Positions 7,601 through 16,452 of a DNA stretch of 64,000 nucleotides are shown piece by piece; the stretch's first letter is position 1; each line of letters opens with the position of its first letter. Source of the stretch: a virus; the IMG/VR virus record IMGVR_UViG_3300037487_001184, positions 1 to 64,000 of that record; one strand, given 5' to 3'. The notes below the pieces were generated by a model that saw nothing but the letters and a program-made list of their open reading frames with translations, was not told the origin of the DNA and ran no database searches. The translations under genes and the position numbers were made by a program.

Positions 7601-8526
7601 AAGGCAAGAGACAAGAAGCTGCGGATAGAGCAGCTAAAGTAATAAGAAGGTTAATTGATTTTAAGGAGTTCAAACGATGCTGTGATGCTAGCGAAGTAGA
7701 GTTGACACAAGGTTTTGAGATGCTCGGTACCAACAATAGACCGTGTTTCTATTTAGATAACAATTCAACAATACTAGCTGTAGCACATCTGGATTCTGTG
7801 CAGGATTCGGACCATTTTAAGCACACAATAGTAGGGGATGAGACATTTGTATTCAGCCCCGTTTTGGATGATAGAGCGGGAGTATATATCATTCTGGATT
7901 TGCTCCCTAAATTAGGAATAAATGTTGATGTGCTTCTCACTACTGGTGAGGAGACTGGATCATCAACAGCATCAGAGTTCTACACGAGTAAGAAGTATAT
8001 GTGGGGTGTAGAGTTCGACCGTGGTGGGCATGATGTAGTGACCTATGACTTTGATAATAAAGCATGGGAAGCAAGGATAAAAGAGGCTGGTTTCAAAATG
8101 GGGAGTGGAACCTTCTCTGATATATCCCGACTGGAAGAGATTGGATGTTCATTCATGAACATAGGGATAGGGTCCTACGATGGTCACAGTAAGAGAGCTT
8201 ACTTGATAGTAGAAGAAATGATTGATAACCTGGCTAACTTTTTCGTATTCCATGAGCTTCACAAAGAGAGGCATTTTCCTCACGTATATGTTGAGAATAA
8301 ATGGAATAAATGGGATGGTATATATGGTTATGGTGGAACTGGTTACACATACAAATCAAAGACTGGAAGTTTAGTAGAAGTATATACAAGCAAAGGTAGA
8401 CTCCCACACTGGTCATCAACTGAACCTAGAGTACCTGACAAAGACGAATACCCTACAGTTTGGGATGAGGATGATATTGCAAATAACTGGGAATCTGATA
8501 ATACAAAATGGATGGAAGGTCTTTAA
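7597..8526 (+). CDS. M20/M28-type zinc aminopeptidase-like protein
   Basis: A 309-residue protein with the metal-site pattern of co-catalytic zinc exopeptidases: AHLDS (H64, D66), the bridging VLDDRAG (D91, D92), TTGEETG (E118, E119), FDRGGHD (D142) and SYDGHSK (H198). Residues 1-220 make the catalytic domain; the C-terminal 90 residues, rich in Trp, Tyr and Asp, match nothing I know. It would cleave N-terminal residues, or deacylate a small amide, inside the cell. It is coupled to the Cys-rich gene, so the two products may act together. Substrate unknown. Confidence 0.82.
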   Translation: MKGKRQEAADRAAKVIRRLIDFKEFKRCCDASEVELTQGFEMLGTNNRPCFYLDNNSTILAVAHLDSVQDSDHFKHTIVGDETFVFSPVLDDRAGVYIILDLLPKLGINVDVLLTTGEETGSSTASEFYTSKKYMWGVEFDRGGHDVVTYDFDNKAWEARIKEAGFKMGSGTFSDISRLEEIGCSFMNIGIGSYDGHSKRAYLIVEEMIDNLANFFVFHELHKERHFPHVYVENKWNKWDGIYGYGGTGYTYKSKTGSLVEVYTSKGRLPHWSSTEPRVPDKDEYPTVWDEDDIANNWESDNTKWMEGL

Positions 8527-8572
8527 TAGAGCGGGAGGGTTTATCGTTAATTAACAACGGGGGTTTGTGAAA

Positions 8573-8815
8573 ATGCGTGATTATGAGCAGCTAATTCGCG
8601 GCTATAATAAAGAACTAGCCGATACACAGGAAGTGTGGAATTACTCAAATGAGATACACATTCTGGATTTACATCTTGAAGAAAAAAAGGCTCTAAGAGT
8701 GGAGGACCAAGACGGATGGAGCGATGAGGATTTTTATGAGGAGGGTTACTACGATGAAACTGAAGAAGGAGAAGAAGTGGTATACCTGGAGCAGATTCAC
8801 TCAAGTTTTCTATAA
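8573..8815 (+). CDS. Small acidic protein
   Basis: An 80-residue protein with a very acidic tail (residues 45-70). ATG 8573 is chosen over GTG 8567 because GGGGG is nine bases upstream of the ATG. The acidic tail resembles DNA-mimic proteins in composition only. Function unknown. Confidence 0.65.
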   Translation: MRDYEQLIRGYNKELADTQEVWNYSNEIHILDLHLEEKKALRVEDQDGWSDEDFYEEGYYDETEEGEEVVYLEQIHSSFL

Positions 8816-8888
8816 AAAGAAAGCCTATAACCGTCGAATCTTAAAAGAGAAATTAAAAAAGGAGGCAGAACGTGACGCTAACGCATAA
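8754..8888 (+). CDS. Small highly basic peptide
   Basis: A 44-residue Lys/Arg-rich peptide starting inside the acidic gene in another frame (site GAGGAGGG) and ending inside the next gene. The strong charge and good site favour a real gene, though the overlap makes it uncertain. Confidence 0.45.
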   Translation: MKLKKEKKWYTWSRFTQVFYKKKAYNRRILKEKLKKEAERDANA

Positions 8889-9159
8889 GATTTATCGCTT
8901 TGAGAACGGGAGAGGATTGAGTGTTATATGCAGAGATAATAAGTTTAGTATAGCTAGGCTGCTAATTAAGAAGGATGAGTCACTAGAACTAGACTCAGAT
9001 AGATGCTCCCATGATGACTGCAACTGGGAAGATGTGAAAGAGACAGTAAAACTGCTACGACGACTACCGAGACCATACGGTAATTATTGGGTGGGTGATA
9101 AACCAGAGGTTCGGAAAGGTTATTGGCATGGTACCAAAACCAAGAAGGAAAGGAGATAA
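8872..9159 (+). CDS. Hypothetical protein, GTG start
   Basis: A 95-residue protein. GTG at 8872 follows AAGGAGGCAGAAC. Beta-rich core with a basic C-terminus. It overlaps the preceding small gene by 17 bases. Family unknown. Confidence 0.65.
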   Translation: MTLTHKIYRFENGRGLSVICRDNKFSIARLLIKKDESLELDSDRCSHDDCNWEDVKETVKLLRRLPRPYGNYWVGDKPEVRKGYWHGTKTKKERR

Positions 9160-9160
9160 C

Positions 9161-9463
9161 ATGGCACGATTCAGAGGCTTGGTGTGTGGTAGCACCTCAG
9201 AAGTTACTAGATGTGGAGGAAAACATACTGGACTTAGAACAGAAGCAAACGGAGAAAGGCTCGGTGTTAATGTTGTAGCTTATGTGAATGAGCAAGGTGA
9301 GGATGTTTTTTCAATTACTGTGACAGATGGAAGTGATAATAGTTTTTGGAAAACATATCATCTCGGTCATGTAACAAAAGGTGTCTTTGTGGCAGAGACA
9401 GGTTTTGCTAGAAGTATGGCAGCTTTAGGACCAAAAGTAAAACTATGGAGGGACAATGAATAA
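9161..9463 (+). CDS. Hypothetical protein
   Basis: A 100-residue protein, site AGGAGATAAC. Predicted mostly beta, with alternating short strands (GVNVVAYV, DVFSITVTD). No family recognised. It overlaps the next gene by eight bases. Confidence 0.72.
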   Translation: MARFRGLVCGSTSEVTRCGGKHTGLRTEANGERLGVNVVAYVNEQGEDVFSITVTDGSDNSFWKTYHLGHVTKGVFVAETGFARSMAALGPKVKLWRDNE

Positions 9464-9899
9464 CAACACATTCCATGTTGACATACTCGACGAGCGTATG
9501 AATAGACAATCTAGCTTAGAGATGCGCGGAGGCTCAATAAACACTAGAGTTAATATTGAAAGCAGATTATCAGTGCTTGTTCAATATGGGGTGACCTACA
9601 AAGGGAACCCTGGTTTTTCCGTGAGACCTAACGGCACGTTGTATAACAGACCAATATTCGAGTTTGAATTACTTGACGATGCTGGTAATGGTAGAACATA
9701 CATCAGCGAAGAAGTATATCAAAACTTCATTCATTTCGGAGAGAGGGTAGCTAGAGTAACAGTCCCGATATTAAATGTGCCGGTAATGCGACCACAAAGA
9801 GAGATATTATTCGGACGTGAAGAGTGGGGGAGTGCTACTGGTTGGCAGGAAGAAGTGACTGATTACCTTAAAGAGAAAGGAGAAGGATATGTACGCTAG
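9456..9899 (+). CDS. Hypothetical protein
   Basis: A 147-residue mixed alpha/beta protein, site TGGAGGGAC. No motif recognised. Tightly overlapped at both ends, in the middle of a run of coupled small genes. Confidence 0.72.
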   Translation: MNNNTFHVDILDERMNRQSSLEMRGGSINTRVNIESRLSVLVQYGVTYKGNPGFSVRPNGTLYNRPIFEFELLDDAGNGRTYISEEVYQNFIHFGERVARVTVPILNVPVMRPQREILFGREEWGSATGWQEEVTDYLKEKGEGYVR

Positions 9900-10269
9900 A
9901 GTAGCAAAGTATGAATCCAAGTATCTCAATGAGGCAGAGGTACACGAAATAACCACAGATAACCCACATGGTTTAGTCAGAGCAGTTTTCAGGAATGGCG
10001 GGGTTGATATTAAGATAATATGTGAATTTGACTCCATTAGTATAGAAGTGGGAGGTCCTGGTGTATACGACGGTCAGTTTGCAACAATTACAAGGAAACG
10101 AGAGAAGGTAAATATTATGTGTAATGAGCAGATGGTGAATCAACTAATGCACGTAGGGAGAGGAGATTTTGTATGGGATAACTTTAACATCGAGAAAGCA
10201 GTTAAAGCAGAGAGTCTGATTGAGGATTTTCACAATTTTAATTCTTGTTATGGAGGGAGGGTAGAATGA
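9889..10269 (+). CDS. Hypothetical protein
   Basis: A 126-residue protein, site AAAGGAGAAGG. Beta-rich first 75 residues and helical end. Family unknown. Confidence 0.7.
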   Translation: MYARVAKYESKYLNEAEVHEITTDNPHGLVRAVFRNGGVDIKIICEFDSISIEVGGPGVYDGQFATITRKREKVNIMCNEQMVNQLMHVGRGDFVWDNFNIEKAVKAESLIEDFHNFNSCYGGRVE

Positions 10270-10538
10270 AAAACATGGAGATTTTGTGTGATTGGCTTTA
10301 CAGTGATCTTGATTGCTTGCTTGATGAAGCACAAACGGATCTTAAAGAGGGTGCTGTTGAAGAAAGCTTCCCACGTATCCTCACTAGAATGATGCAAATA
10401 ACAGATGTTCTTAGAAACATCAGCAAAATCGAAACGAACAGTGATTATCATGAATTGTGTAGTTTTAGAGAAAGAGTAAAAGAAGAAAGAAAGAAGGTAA
10501 GAAATAATGAAGAGAGCAGATGTCAGCAAAATACCTAA
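10266..10538 (+). CDS. Small helical protein
   Basis: A 90-residue protein starting at the ATG that overlaps the previous stop, after GGAGGGTAGA. It is helical with a Lys/Glu-rich end. Function unknown. Confidence 0.68.
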   Translation: MKNMEILCDWLYSDLDCLLDEAQTDLKEGAVEESFPRILTRMMQITDVLRNISKIETNSDYHELCSFRERVKEERKKVRNNEESRCQQNT

Positions 10539-10917
10539 ATTTCCCAATGTAAACCCAGGCACATGGAGATGTTCTTGTTGCAGCAAAATGGTTGATAGAA
10601 TTACAAATAGTATTAAGGTTAATTACCACTATCACCAACTTAGTTCTATCATTTGCAGAGACTGTTTTGAAAAAGGAGACCCAAACCATAATCCGTACAT
10701 GTTATGCCAAAACCAAATGGTACCACCTGAGAAATATCCTGAAGGTTTTGATTACTGGAAACTTCAGGTTAAAGCTCAACTAGTCAAAAAACTTGGGTAC
10801 TATACAGTTACAGGATTCTTCGAAGGATTCAACTGGGTCCCAGCGTATATGGAAGGTCAGAGACCAGCAATAACAGTTAATAGAATTATAAAAAAGTATG
10901 AGGGGAGGGTAAAATGA
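10507..10917 (+). CDS. Zinc-binding hypothetical protein
   Basis: A 136-residue protein with CSCC at residues 22-25 and CRDC near residue 49, a probable treble-clef or ribbon zinc site, followed by an aromatic-rich C-terminal domain. Function unknown. Confidence 0.7.
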   Translation: MKRADVSKIPKFPNVNPGTWRCSCCSKMVDRITNSIKVNYHYHQLSSIICRDCFEKGDPNHNPYMLCQNQMVPPEKYPEGFDYWKLQVKAQLVKKLGYYTVTGFFEGFNWVPAYMEGQRPAITVNRIIKKYEGRVK

Positions 10918-11171
10918 AAGAAAAGACAATATTGGTATTCACTTGTCCTATTTGTGGTAATCATGAGCTTCGGATAGAAGATATTATTCAAACCAACATA
11001 GAAGAAATGTGGCATCTGGGAGACCCTGGAATGATTGACTACTATGAAGGGCAAACACAAGACCCATTAAACTCACAGTATGTATGTGCTGATTGTGACT
11101 GGCACTCACACCTCAACCTGGAGAGGCTGCTTATTGCTGGTACACTAACAGAAAAGGAGATAACAGAATGA
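10914..11171 (+). CDS. Zinc-ribbon protein
   Basis: An 85-residue paralogue of 5831-6040: CPICGNHE at residues 11-18 and CADCDWH near residue 61, separated by an acidic insert. Coupled by overlaps at both ends. Confidence 0.78.
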   Translation: MKEKTILVFTCPICGNHELRIEDIIQTNIEEMWHLGDPGMIDYYEGQTQDPLNSQYVCADCDWHSHLNLERLLIAGTLTEKEITE

Positions 11172-11353
11172 AAGTCTGGTCGGTCTGGCATGATGATGGA
11201 GAGATGGATGGCGCGCTTTTGATGAGACTCTTCTCAACGGAAGAGGCAGCTAGAGAATATAAACAACAACTACACGACGAAGATTGTGCCAATATGGGTG
11301 ATAGTAGTTACCCATCTGAGTATTATCTTGATGAAATAGAGGTATACAAATGA
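11168..11353 (+). CDS. Small acidic hypothetical protein
   Basis: A 61-residue protein. The pattern KVWSVWHDDG...FSTEEAAREY resembles the small phage proteins that begin with a beta-strand and continue into an amphipathic helix. Function unknown. Confidence 0.65.
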   Translation: MKVWSVWHDDGEMDGALLMRLFSTEEAAREYKQQLHDEDCANMGDSSYPSEYYLDEIEVYK

Positions 11354-11670
11354 GGAATTTTTCTAGGAAATTTTTTCTGGTAGTGGCGGTTTCACTATTG
11401 CTATGTTTTTCGGCATTTGGTGAAACTATGCGAACTAATATCAAACCATTAACTGCTTTCTATGTATCACCCGCTATATTAATAGAGGTGGTTGAAGCAG
11501 CAGTTGAGGGAGACTTATTTCCGGCGTTTCAGGCTGGAGCAATAGGTGCTTCCGTAGGCATTCCATACAACGAGACTGTAGAAATCACAGATAGTTCAGG
11601 ACTTGTGGTTGAAGTAAAAATCAAGGGTAAAGCAGGGTACTGGTATACTATGAGGGGGTGGCTAAGATGA
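11350..11670 (+). CDS. Secreted or periplasmic small protein
   Basis: A 106-residue protein with a clear signal peptide: basic start (RNFSRK), a hydrophobic stretch at residues 9-22 and a likely cleavage after AFG near residue 24. The mature part has no recognised domain. A phage protein acting in the cell envelope, for example in superinfection exclusion or inhibition of the host envelope, is possible. Confidence 0.7.
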   Translation: MRNFSRKFFLVVAVSLLLCFSAFGETMRTNIKPLTAFYVSPAILIEVVEAAVEGDLFPAFQAGAIGASVGIPYNETVEITDSSGLVVEVKIKGKAGYWYTMRGWLR

Positions 11671-11837
11671 GACCAAAAGAACGATGGAGAGAACTTGAAA
11701 ATCGTATCTATCTCACTACTGCAGACGATGTGCTGGTTGAGACAGATCATATGGCATACACAAACTCGTACAGAAATGGTTTTGATAGGGCGCTTCGTTG
11801 GGTAGAAGAACAAATAAAAGAACTGGAGGACAAATGA
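11667..11837 (+). CDS. Small helical protein
   Basis: A 56-residue protein beginning at an ATG that overlaps the previous stop. One predicted helix ends with ALRWVEEQIKELEDK, which resembles the helical ends of the small protein family at 26-30 kb. Function unknown. Confidence 0.65.
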   Translation: MRPKERWRELENRIYLTTADDVLVETDHMAYTNSYRNGFDRALRWVEEQIKELEDK

Positions 11838-12055
11838 GATTACGAGAAAGAAATGGTGTATATGCTGAAGTTAGAAGGTCACTGGAACGTGATATATCAA
11901 TTCTCACAAAAATAAAGGAGTATTTTGATAAGAAGTATGAAGGCGACATGCCTCGTCGCATAAGCGGTGAGTATGATATGGTATATGAAACAATGGCAAG
12001 TCTGGAAGATGCGTGTCTTGACCTTGAAGTGGAAGCGGAGGAAGAAGATGATTGA
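11834..12055 (+). CDS. Small charged helical protein
   Basis: A 73-residue protein with a basic first half and acidic end; starts at ATG 11834 after CTGGAGGAC. Probably helical. Function unknown. Confidence 0.65.
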   Translation: MRLRERNGVYAEVRRSLERDISILTKIKEYFDKKYEGDMPRRISGEYDMVYETMASLEDACLDLEVEAEEEDD

Positions 12056-12290
12056 AGGAAAATTCAAATGTCCTGATTGTGGGGGGGATGAACTCCTCCT
12101 TGAGGAACTGGTTCAGCATGGGGTGCGTCTAGCTATAATTGAGGGTGTTATTGATACCTTTGATTTGGTAGGCACGCAATACTTATCAAGTATATACCGA
12201 TGTGGTAACTACCAATGCAGATGGGAATTTGAAGGACCACTTGATGATTTGTATGGAGAAGCAATTTTTGAGGGAGGTAAATATGATTGA
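12048..12290 (+). CDS. Zinc-ribbon protein
   Basis: An 80-residue third member of the group at 5831 and 10914: CPDCGGDE at residues 8-15 and CGNYQC near residue 57, the second knuckle having three rather than two residues between the cysteines. Start chosen after GGAGGAAGAAG. Confidence 0.75.
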   Translation: MIEGKFKCPDCGGDELLLEELVQHGVRLAIIEGVIDTFDLVGTQYLSSIYRCGNYQCRWEFEGPLDDLYGEAIFEGGKYD

Positions 12291-12651
12291 ATCAATTGAC
12301 AGACTGATAGAAGTAAGTAAGAAACGGTGCAAGGGAGAGCTGGATGAAACGTATGCACATAAACTTGTTGCTAAATTCAAGAGCATGACTAACGAGGAGG
12401 AGGCTCACCTAGTAATGATGCTACTCTATCTTGTTGTGGGTGTAGCTACAAAATCGTCTTCTACTATGGCTGGTGGAGCTATTAGTAGAATAGTAGATTT
12501 AACCGATGATAGTATCAAGTATTCACTAGGGGCTGATGTTGAAACATTAATGCCTAATGCAGACATTATAGGATGTGCAACACTAGCATTAGTTGATATG
12601 ATACAGTCTGAGTTAGAGCTTAATACAGATAACAATATGACCGTGAATTAA
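12283..12651 (+). CDS. Hypothetical protein
   Basis: A 122-residue helical protein, site GGGAGGTAA. A Leu/Val-rich block (HLVMMLLYLVVGVA) at residues 41-54 may be a buried helix rather than a membrane segment. Function unknown. Confidence 0.68.
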   Translation: MIESIDRLIEVSKKRCKGELDETYAHKLVAKFKSMTNEEEAHLVMMLLYLVVGVATKSSSTMAGGAISRIVDLTDDSIKYSLGADVETLMPNADIIGCATLALVDMIQSELELNTDNNMTVN

Positions 12652-12671
12652 AAAGAAAGGAGTAGGGGGTT

Positions 12672-12875
12672 ATGGAAAATAAAGAGCTGAGGGAGAGTTT
12701 GGTGATAAATTTTGATACATTACATGAGAGTATCAGTAATATAAAGGAAGCATGTGAAGGACTCGGAGTTAGTGAAGAGCTGGTGGATGCTTTTGAGATG
12801 TTAGATATTAACTGTCTGAAAGCTATCCGAAGAATAAGGCTGACTTGCGCGGTGCCATACTTCCGGGGGAAGTAA
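12672..12875 (+). CDS. Small helical protein
   Basis: A 67-residue protein with three predicted helices, immediately upstream of the helicase gene. The site is AAAGGAGTAGGGGG. Function unknown. Confidence 0.65.
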   Translation: MENKELRESLVINFDTLHESISNIKEACEGLGVSEELVDAFEMLDINCLKAIRRIRLTCAVPYFRGK

Positions 12876-12876
12876 T

Positions 12877-14799
12877 ATGATCCTTGATTATAAGCAAAAT
12901 GCGTTCTTTGCTAAATGCACATATGGTGAAAAAGACTTGGCAAAGAGCGCAGGATTCAAGTGGGACCCGGATAAAGCCACTTGGTGGACCAGGTTCCCTG
13001 CCAACGCTATGAAATTATATAGGTACGCTACCAACGCTGCCAAAGAACAACTAAAAAACCTGATGGAAACAAAGGAGGAATCACGAGCCTCAGAAACAGA
13101 CTTCCAGGTACCGGAGCCATCAGGACTTACATTATATCCTTTTCAAAGAGCTGGTATTGAGTATATGTTGAAGCGAGATGCAGTCCTACTAGCTGACCAG
13201 ATGGGTTTAGGTAAGACCCCGCAGGTTATAGGAGTTATTAATATGGATGAAAGCATCAATAGAGTGTTAATAATCTGCCCGGCTTCACTAAAACTCATGT
13301 GGAGAAATGAACTTACCAAGTGGTTGATGCGTCCATTGAGTGTGGGCATTGCAGATAGTACATATTTTCCTGAGACTAATATAGTTTTGATAAACTATGA
13401 CGTACTGAAGAGATGGTACAACAAACTAAGAGAGGAGGAATGGGATTTACGAGTATGTGATGAAGTGAATTACTTAAAGAACCCCAAGACCCAGCGTTGT
13501 CAGAATGTTTTAGGTAAATGGAATAGCAAATTGAAGGTTTGGGAAATCTTTCCTATACCAGCAAAGAAGAGAATCATGATGACAGGCACTCCTATTGTCA
13601 ATCGCCCGTCTGAACTGTGGTCCATCATTCGTGCGTTAGACCCTATTAGCTGGTTCTCATATGGTTATTTTACATCACGATATTGTGCCGGGCACATGGG
13701 TAGGTGGGGATGGGATGCGACTGGGGGTTCTAACTTAAAAGAGCTTGGTGATAGGCTCCGGTCCACAATAATGATTCGTAGGATGAAAGATGAAGTACTT
13801 ACAGAGCTTCCACCAAAAACAAGACAGGTGATTGAATTTGATTTACCGGATAAACTTAAACCTATGATATTAGAAGAAAGGAGAGTGTGGGAGGAAAGAC
13901 TATCATTAATGGAGAAGCTTAATGATGATGCAGCGGCAGCATTAGTGTCGAAAGATGAAGCCGCTTACAGATTAGCGGTTAATTTATTAAGAGAGGCACA
14001 GCAGATTGTCTTCTCAGACCTCTCCAGGATTCGCCACGAGACTGCTGTTGCGAAGTTACCCGCAGTCATAGAGTATCTAGGCGGATTAATGGACAACGAT
14101 CAGAAGGTGGTTGTGTTTGCTCACCATGCAGATGTCATCGCTGCAATAAACAAAGCGTTCCCTGGTTCTGTAACATTGACAGGGCAGACACCATTGAAAG
14201 TTAGGCAGGAAAACATTGACAAATTTCAAACCGATCCTAACTGTATGATGTTTATAGGAAATATCCAAGCAGCAGGAGTTGGAATAACATTAACAGCCAG
14301 CAGCCTAGCAGTCTTTGCGGAGCAGGATTGGGTACCGGGGAACATCAGTCAATGTGAAGATAGAATACATAGAATCGGTGCAGTTAATCCTGTCCTCATA
14401 CAGCACTTAGTTTATGAGGGGAGTATTGATGCAAAGATGGCAAAGATGATAGTAAAAAAACAGGAGGTGATAGACCAAGTAGTAAACCATAAACAGGATA
14501 TACCGGAACCTGTAGTAGTGCCGAAAGTTGTCAAGCCAATTTCGAAAGAAGTGAATGAGGTGTTGACAATAAGGCAGATTGATGATATACTATCTGCATT
14601 GAAAATTTTAGCAACGCGGTGTGACGGAGCATTTAACAAAGATGATTCAGGGTTTAACAAATATGACAGTGTATTTGGAAAAAGCTTGGCATCACAAAAA
14701 TACCTAACACAAAAACAAGCCAAAGCTGGTAAGAAAATACTACTCAAATATCGTAGACAACTACCGAAAGGATTGGTGGACGGAATATGTGGACAATAA
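12877..14799 (+). CDS. SNF2-family DNA helicase/translocase
   Basis: A 640-residue superfamily 2 ATPase. Residues 1-60 form a small domain of the type seen in phage DNA-binding proteins (AKSAGFKWDPDKATWW). Then come the Q-like LYPFQRAGIEYM, Walker A ADQMGLGKT (K113), motif II CDEVN (D195, E196), motif III MMTGTP, and in the second RecA domain VVFAHH, the QAAGVGITLTA block and QCEDRIHRIGA, the arginine-finger motif VI. This is the SMARCAL1/HepA-like arrangement. Motif II reads DEVN where DEAH is usual. It probably remodels replication forks or strips proteins from DNA. The last 110 residues contain a near-duplicate pair of short segments (NKDDSGFNK, NKYDSVFGK). Confidence 0.9.
   Translation: MILDYKQNAFFAKCTYGEKDLAKSAGFKWDPDKATWWTRFPANAMKLYRYATNAAKEQLKNLMETKEESRASETDFQVPEPSGLTLYPFQRAGIEYMLKRDAVLLADQMGLGKTPQVIGVINMDESINRVLIICPASLKLMWRNELTKWLMRPLSVGIADSTYFPETNIVLINYDVLKRWYNKLREEEWDLRVCDEVNYLKNPKTQRCQNVLGKWNSKLKVWEIFPIPAKKRIMMTGTPIVNRPSELWSIIRALDPISWFSYGYFTSRYCAGHMGRWGWDATGGSNLKELGDRLRSTIMIRRMKDEVLTELPPKTRQVIEFDLPDKLKPMILEERRVWEERLSLMEKLNDDAAAALVSKDEAAYRLAVNLLREAQQIVFSDLSRIRHETAVAKLPAVIEYLGGLMDNDQKVVVFAHHADVIAAINKAFPGSVTLTGQTPLKVRQENIDKFQTDPNCMMFIGNIQAAGVGITLTASSLAVFAEQDWVPGNISQCEDRIHRIGAVNPVLIQHLVYEGSIDAKMAKMIVKKQEVIDQVVNHKQDIPEPVVVPKVVKPISKEVNEVLTIRQIDDILSALKILATRCDGAFNKDDSGFNKYDSVFGKSLASQKYLTQKQAKAGKKILLKYRRQLPKGLVDGICGQ
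14563..14591 (+). promoter_or_regulatory. Promoter-like sequence inside the helicase gene
   Basis: TTGACA (14563-14568), 17 bases and TATACT (14586-14591). It is 200 bases before the end of the helicase gene and could drive the small genes that follow. Confidence 0.5.
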
Positions 14800-14945
14800 T
14801 AATACTCGTACTTGGTCTATTTGTATACCTATGTTTAGTCGGGCTAATCATGGGCGATAGAAATAAATGCAAAGATACCGAGTTTGGTGCTGGTTTTATG
14901 ACAGGCTCTATGTATAATGATAACAATAATGATAGGTTTTTCTAA
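14787..14945 (+). CDS. Small single-pass membrane protein
   Basis: A 52-residue protein with one hydrophobic helix at residues 3-22 and an Asn/Asp-rich tail. It overlaps the helicase stop and the next start. Function unknown. Confidence 0.6.
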   Translation: MWTIIILVLGLFVYLCLVGLIMGDRNKCKDTEFGAGFMTGSMYNDNNNDRFF

Positions 14946-15262
14946 TGCCTACTAATGATGAATTACGAAGCAGGAGGAAGGAAGCATATAAAGCCGTGGA
15001 AAGTATCTATTACGCTAGACAAGCAACAAACAGGTGGTCTGTATCTCTAGGGGAGGTGATGGCATACACTGGTTTGGATTCCACATCAGCATACGGTGCG
15101 CTTAGATGGCTAACCAATCGTGGTATTGTATTAAGAGTACCGAGAGGATATAAACCTAATCAATTCGACTCATCAGAGCTGTGTTGGCAACATGGACTTG
15201 TTAGACGACAGAGTATTGATTGCCCTATATGCATGAGAAGTCAACGATGGCGAAAGGAATAA
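14945..15262 (+). CDS. Winged-helix-like protein with CxxC
   Basis: A 105-residue protein. Residues 20-75 fit a winged helix (VSLGEVMAYTGLDSTSAYGALRWLTNRGIVLRV split over three helices and a wing). The C-terminus has CPICMRS and an upstream Cys/His pair. It may be a DNA-binding regulator. Confidence 0.65.
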   Translation: MPTNDELRSRRKEAYKAVESIYYARQATNRWSVSLGEVMAYTGLDSTSAYGALRWLTNRGIVLRVPRGYKPNQFDSSELCWQHGLVRRQSIDCPICMRSQRWRKE

Positions 15263-15263
15263 T

Positions 15264-15623
15264 ATGATAAGGGTTTTAACTGGAGGCAACAGTAGGATGA
15301 AGGCGGCTGGGGTATCTATGAATGCTACGTACAGCAGCTTAAGTATTAACAAAGCAGGTGTGCAACTCATGCTTGATTATTTTCGTAGTGGTAGAGCTGA
15401 CTTTGCACAAATCATTGTGGATGATGAACAACCAAAGACTTTCTGGATAGCTATATGCGGACCATCAGATGAGGGAGCCCACAAATTATACAAGGTGAGT
15501 AAGAATTCACGCGTTCTGCACTCACGACTTTTGTTTAAGGAGCTAGATATAAAAGGTACTGTAAAAAAGCCTCTTATATTTGATGGAAAGCTGCTGGCTG
15601 GTAGAGTAAATCTAGATGATTGA
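15264..15623 (+). CDS. Hypothetical protein
   Basis: A 119-residue mixed alpha/beta protein. The block DDEQPKTFWIAICGPSDEGAHKLYKVS looks like the core of a small beta-sheet domain. Family unknown. Confidence 0.68.
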   Translation: MIRVLTGGNSRMKAAGVSMNATYSSLSINKAGVQLMLDYFRSGRADFAQIIVDDEQPKTFWIAICGPSDEGAHKLYKVSKNSRVLHSRLLFKELDIKGTVKKPLIFDGKLLAGRVNLDD

Positions 15624-15688
15624 ACTAATATTGGCACTGTTGATAGGGTTCATCATTGTGATGAAGAAAATATAAAAAGGAGAAACTA

Positions 15689-16105
15689 ATGGAAGAGAAA
15701 GTAATTCAACTGAAGAAAGCAAGAGTGAAGCAAGAAACTAATACTCTCGTGAGTATGATAGAGCACGGGGGGCAACTCGACGAGCAGATAAAGGGTCTCA
15801 CCAAACAGCTAGAGGAGATAAAGAAAGCAATAAAGAGTGTCTATACCAGTGACATGAAAGAGATTCATGGTGACACTTTCAAAGCTGTGTTTTCTGAGCG
15901 TGAAGTGTGGGGGATACATCCACAGACATGGGTAAGGTGGCTGAAAAAGAATTACACATCGGCAAAGAAGTTCAACGAATTGTTCGTAGCTACTACTAAA
16001 GTGAGCATTAGTGAGGTTCGCTCTGCTCTCGGAGCCTCTGTGATAGAGGAGATAGGAGAGCGCGGGGAAGATGTGCTATCACTTAGTCTCAAAAGGAGGA
16101 GCTAA
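15689..16105 (+). CDS. Coiled-coil protein
   Basis: A 138-residue protein. Residues 1-55 form a long charged coiled coil, followed by a small globular part with WGIHPQTWVRWLKKN. The layout is like small phage nuclease-inhibitor or single-strand-binding accessory proteins, but I see no diagnostic motif. Site AAAGGAG; overlaps the next gene. Confidence 0.68.
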   Translation: MEEKVIQLKKARVKQETNTLVSMIEHGGQLDEQIKGLTKQLEEIKKAIKSVYTSDMKEIHGDTFKAVFSEREVWGIHPQTWVRWLKKNYTSAKKFNELFVATTKVSISEVRSALGASVIEEIGERGEDVLSLSLKRRS

Positions 16106-16443
16106 TGATGGAGAAGCTGGTCAATCTAACGCCGCACGCGGTACACGTGTACCAAGGGGGTAAAGAGATAATGGTAATACCACAGAGTGGTACAATTGCA
16201 AGAACCCAACTTGTTTCAGAGTTGGATAGAACAATTCAAGGTATCCCGGTCTTTAGGAGACGTGTTACAAGTATAAAAGGACTACCCAAACCAGAAAAAA
16301 ATGTGACATACATCGTGTCTTCAATGGTGTTATCAGAAGTAAAAAAAATGGGAAGGACTGATATGATAGCACCGGACACAAATGATAATTCTGTTCGTAC
16401 AAACAACAATACGCTTTTAGGCGTGTCTTGTTTCAGAATGTAA
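16105..16443 (+). CDS. Phage TPHP/TPHA-family protein, copy 2
   Basis: A 112-residue paralogue of 1366-1692: NLTPHAVHV at residues 6-14, YIVSSMV near residue 70 and IAPDTND near residue 88. The ATG ATG start follows AAGGAGGAGC. Two diverged copies 15 kb apart suggest an old duplication or separate acquisition. Confidence 0.85.
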   Translation: MMEKLVNLTPHAVHVYQGGKEIMVIPQSGTIARTQLVSELDRTIQGIPVFRRRVTSIKGLPKPEKNVTYIVSSMVLSEVKKMGRTDMIAPDTNDNSVRTNNNTLLGVSCFRM

Positions 16444-16452
16444 GGAGAAAAT

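Noticed and set aside
15616-15675. 19-residue hydrophobic peptide after the gene at 15264
   Set aside because: It overlaps the preceding stop but has no ribosome site and is too short to judge.
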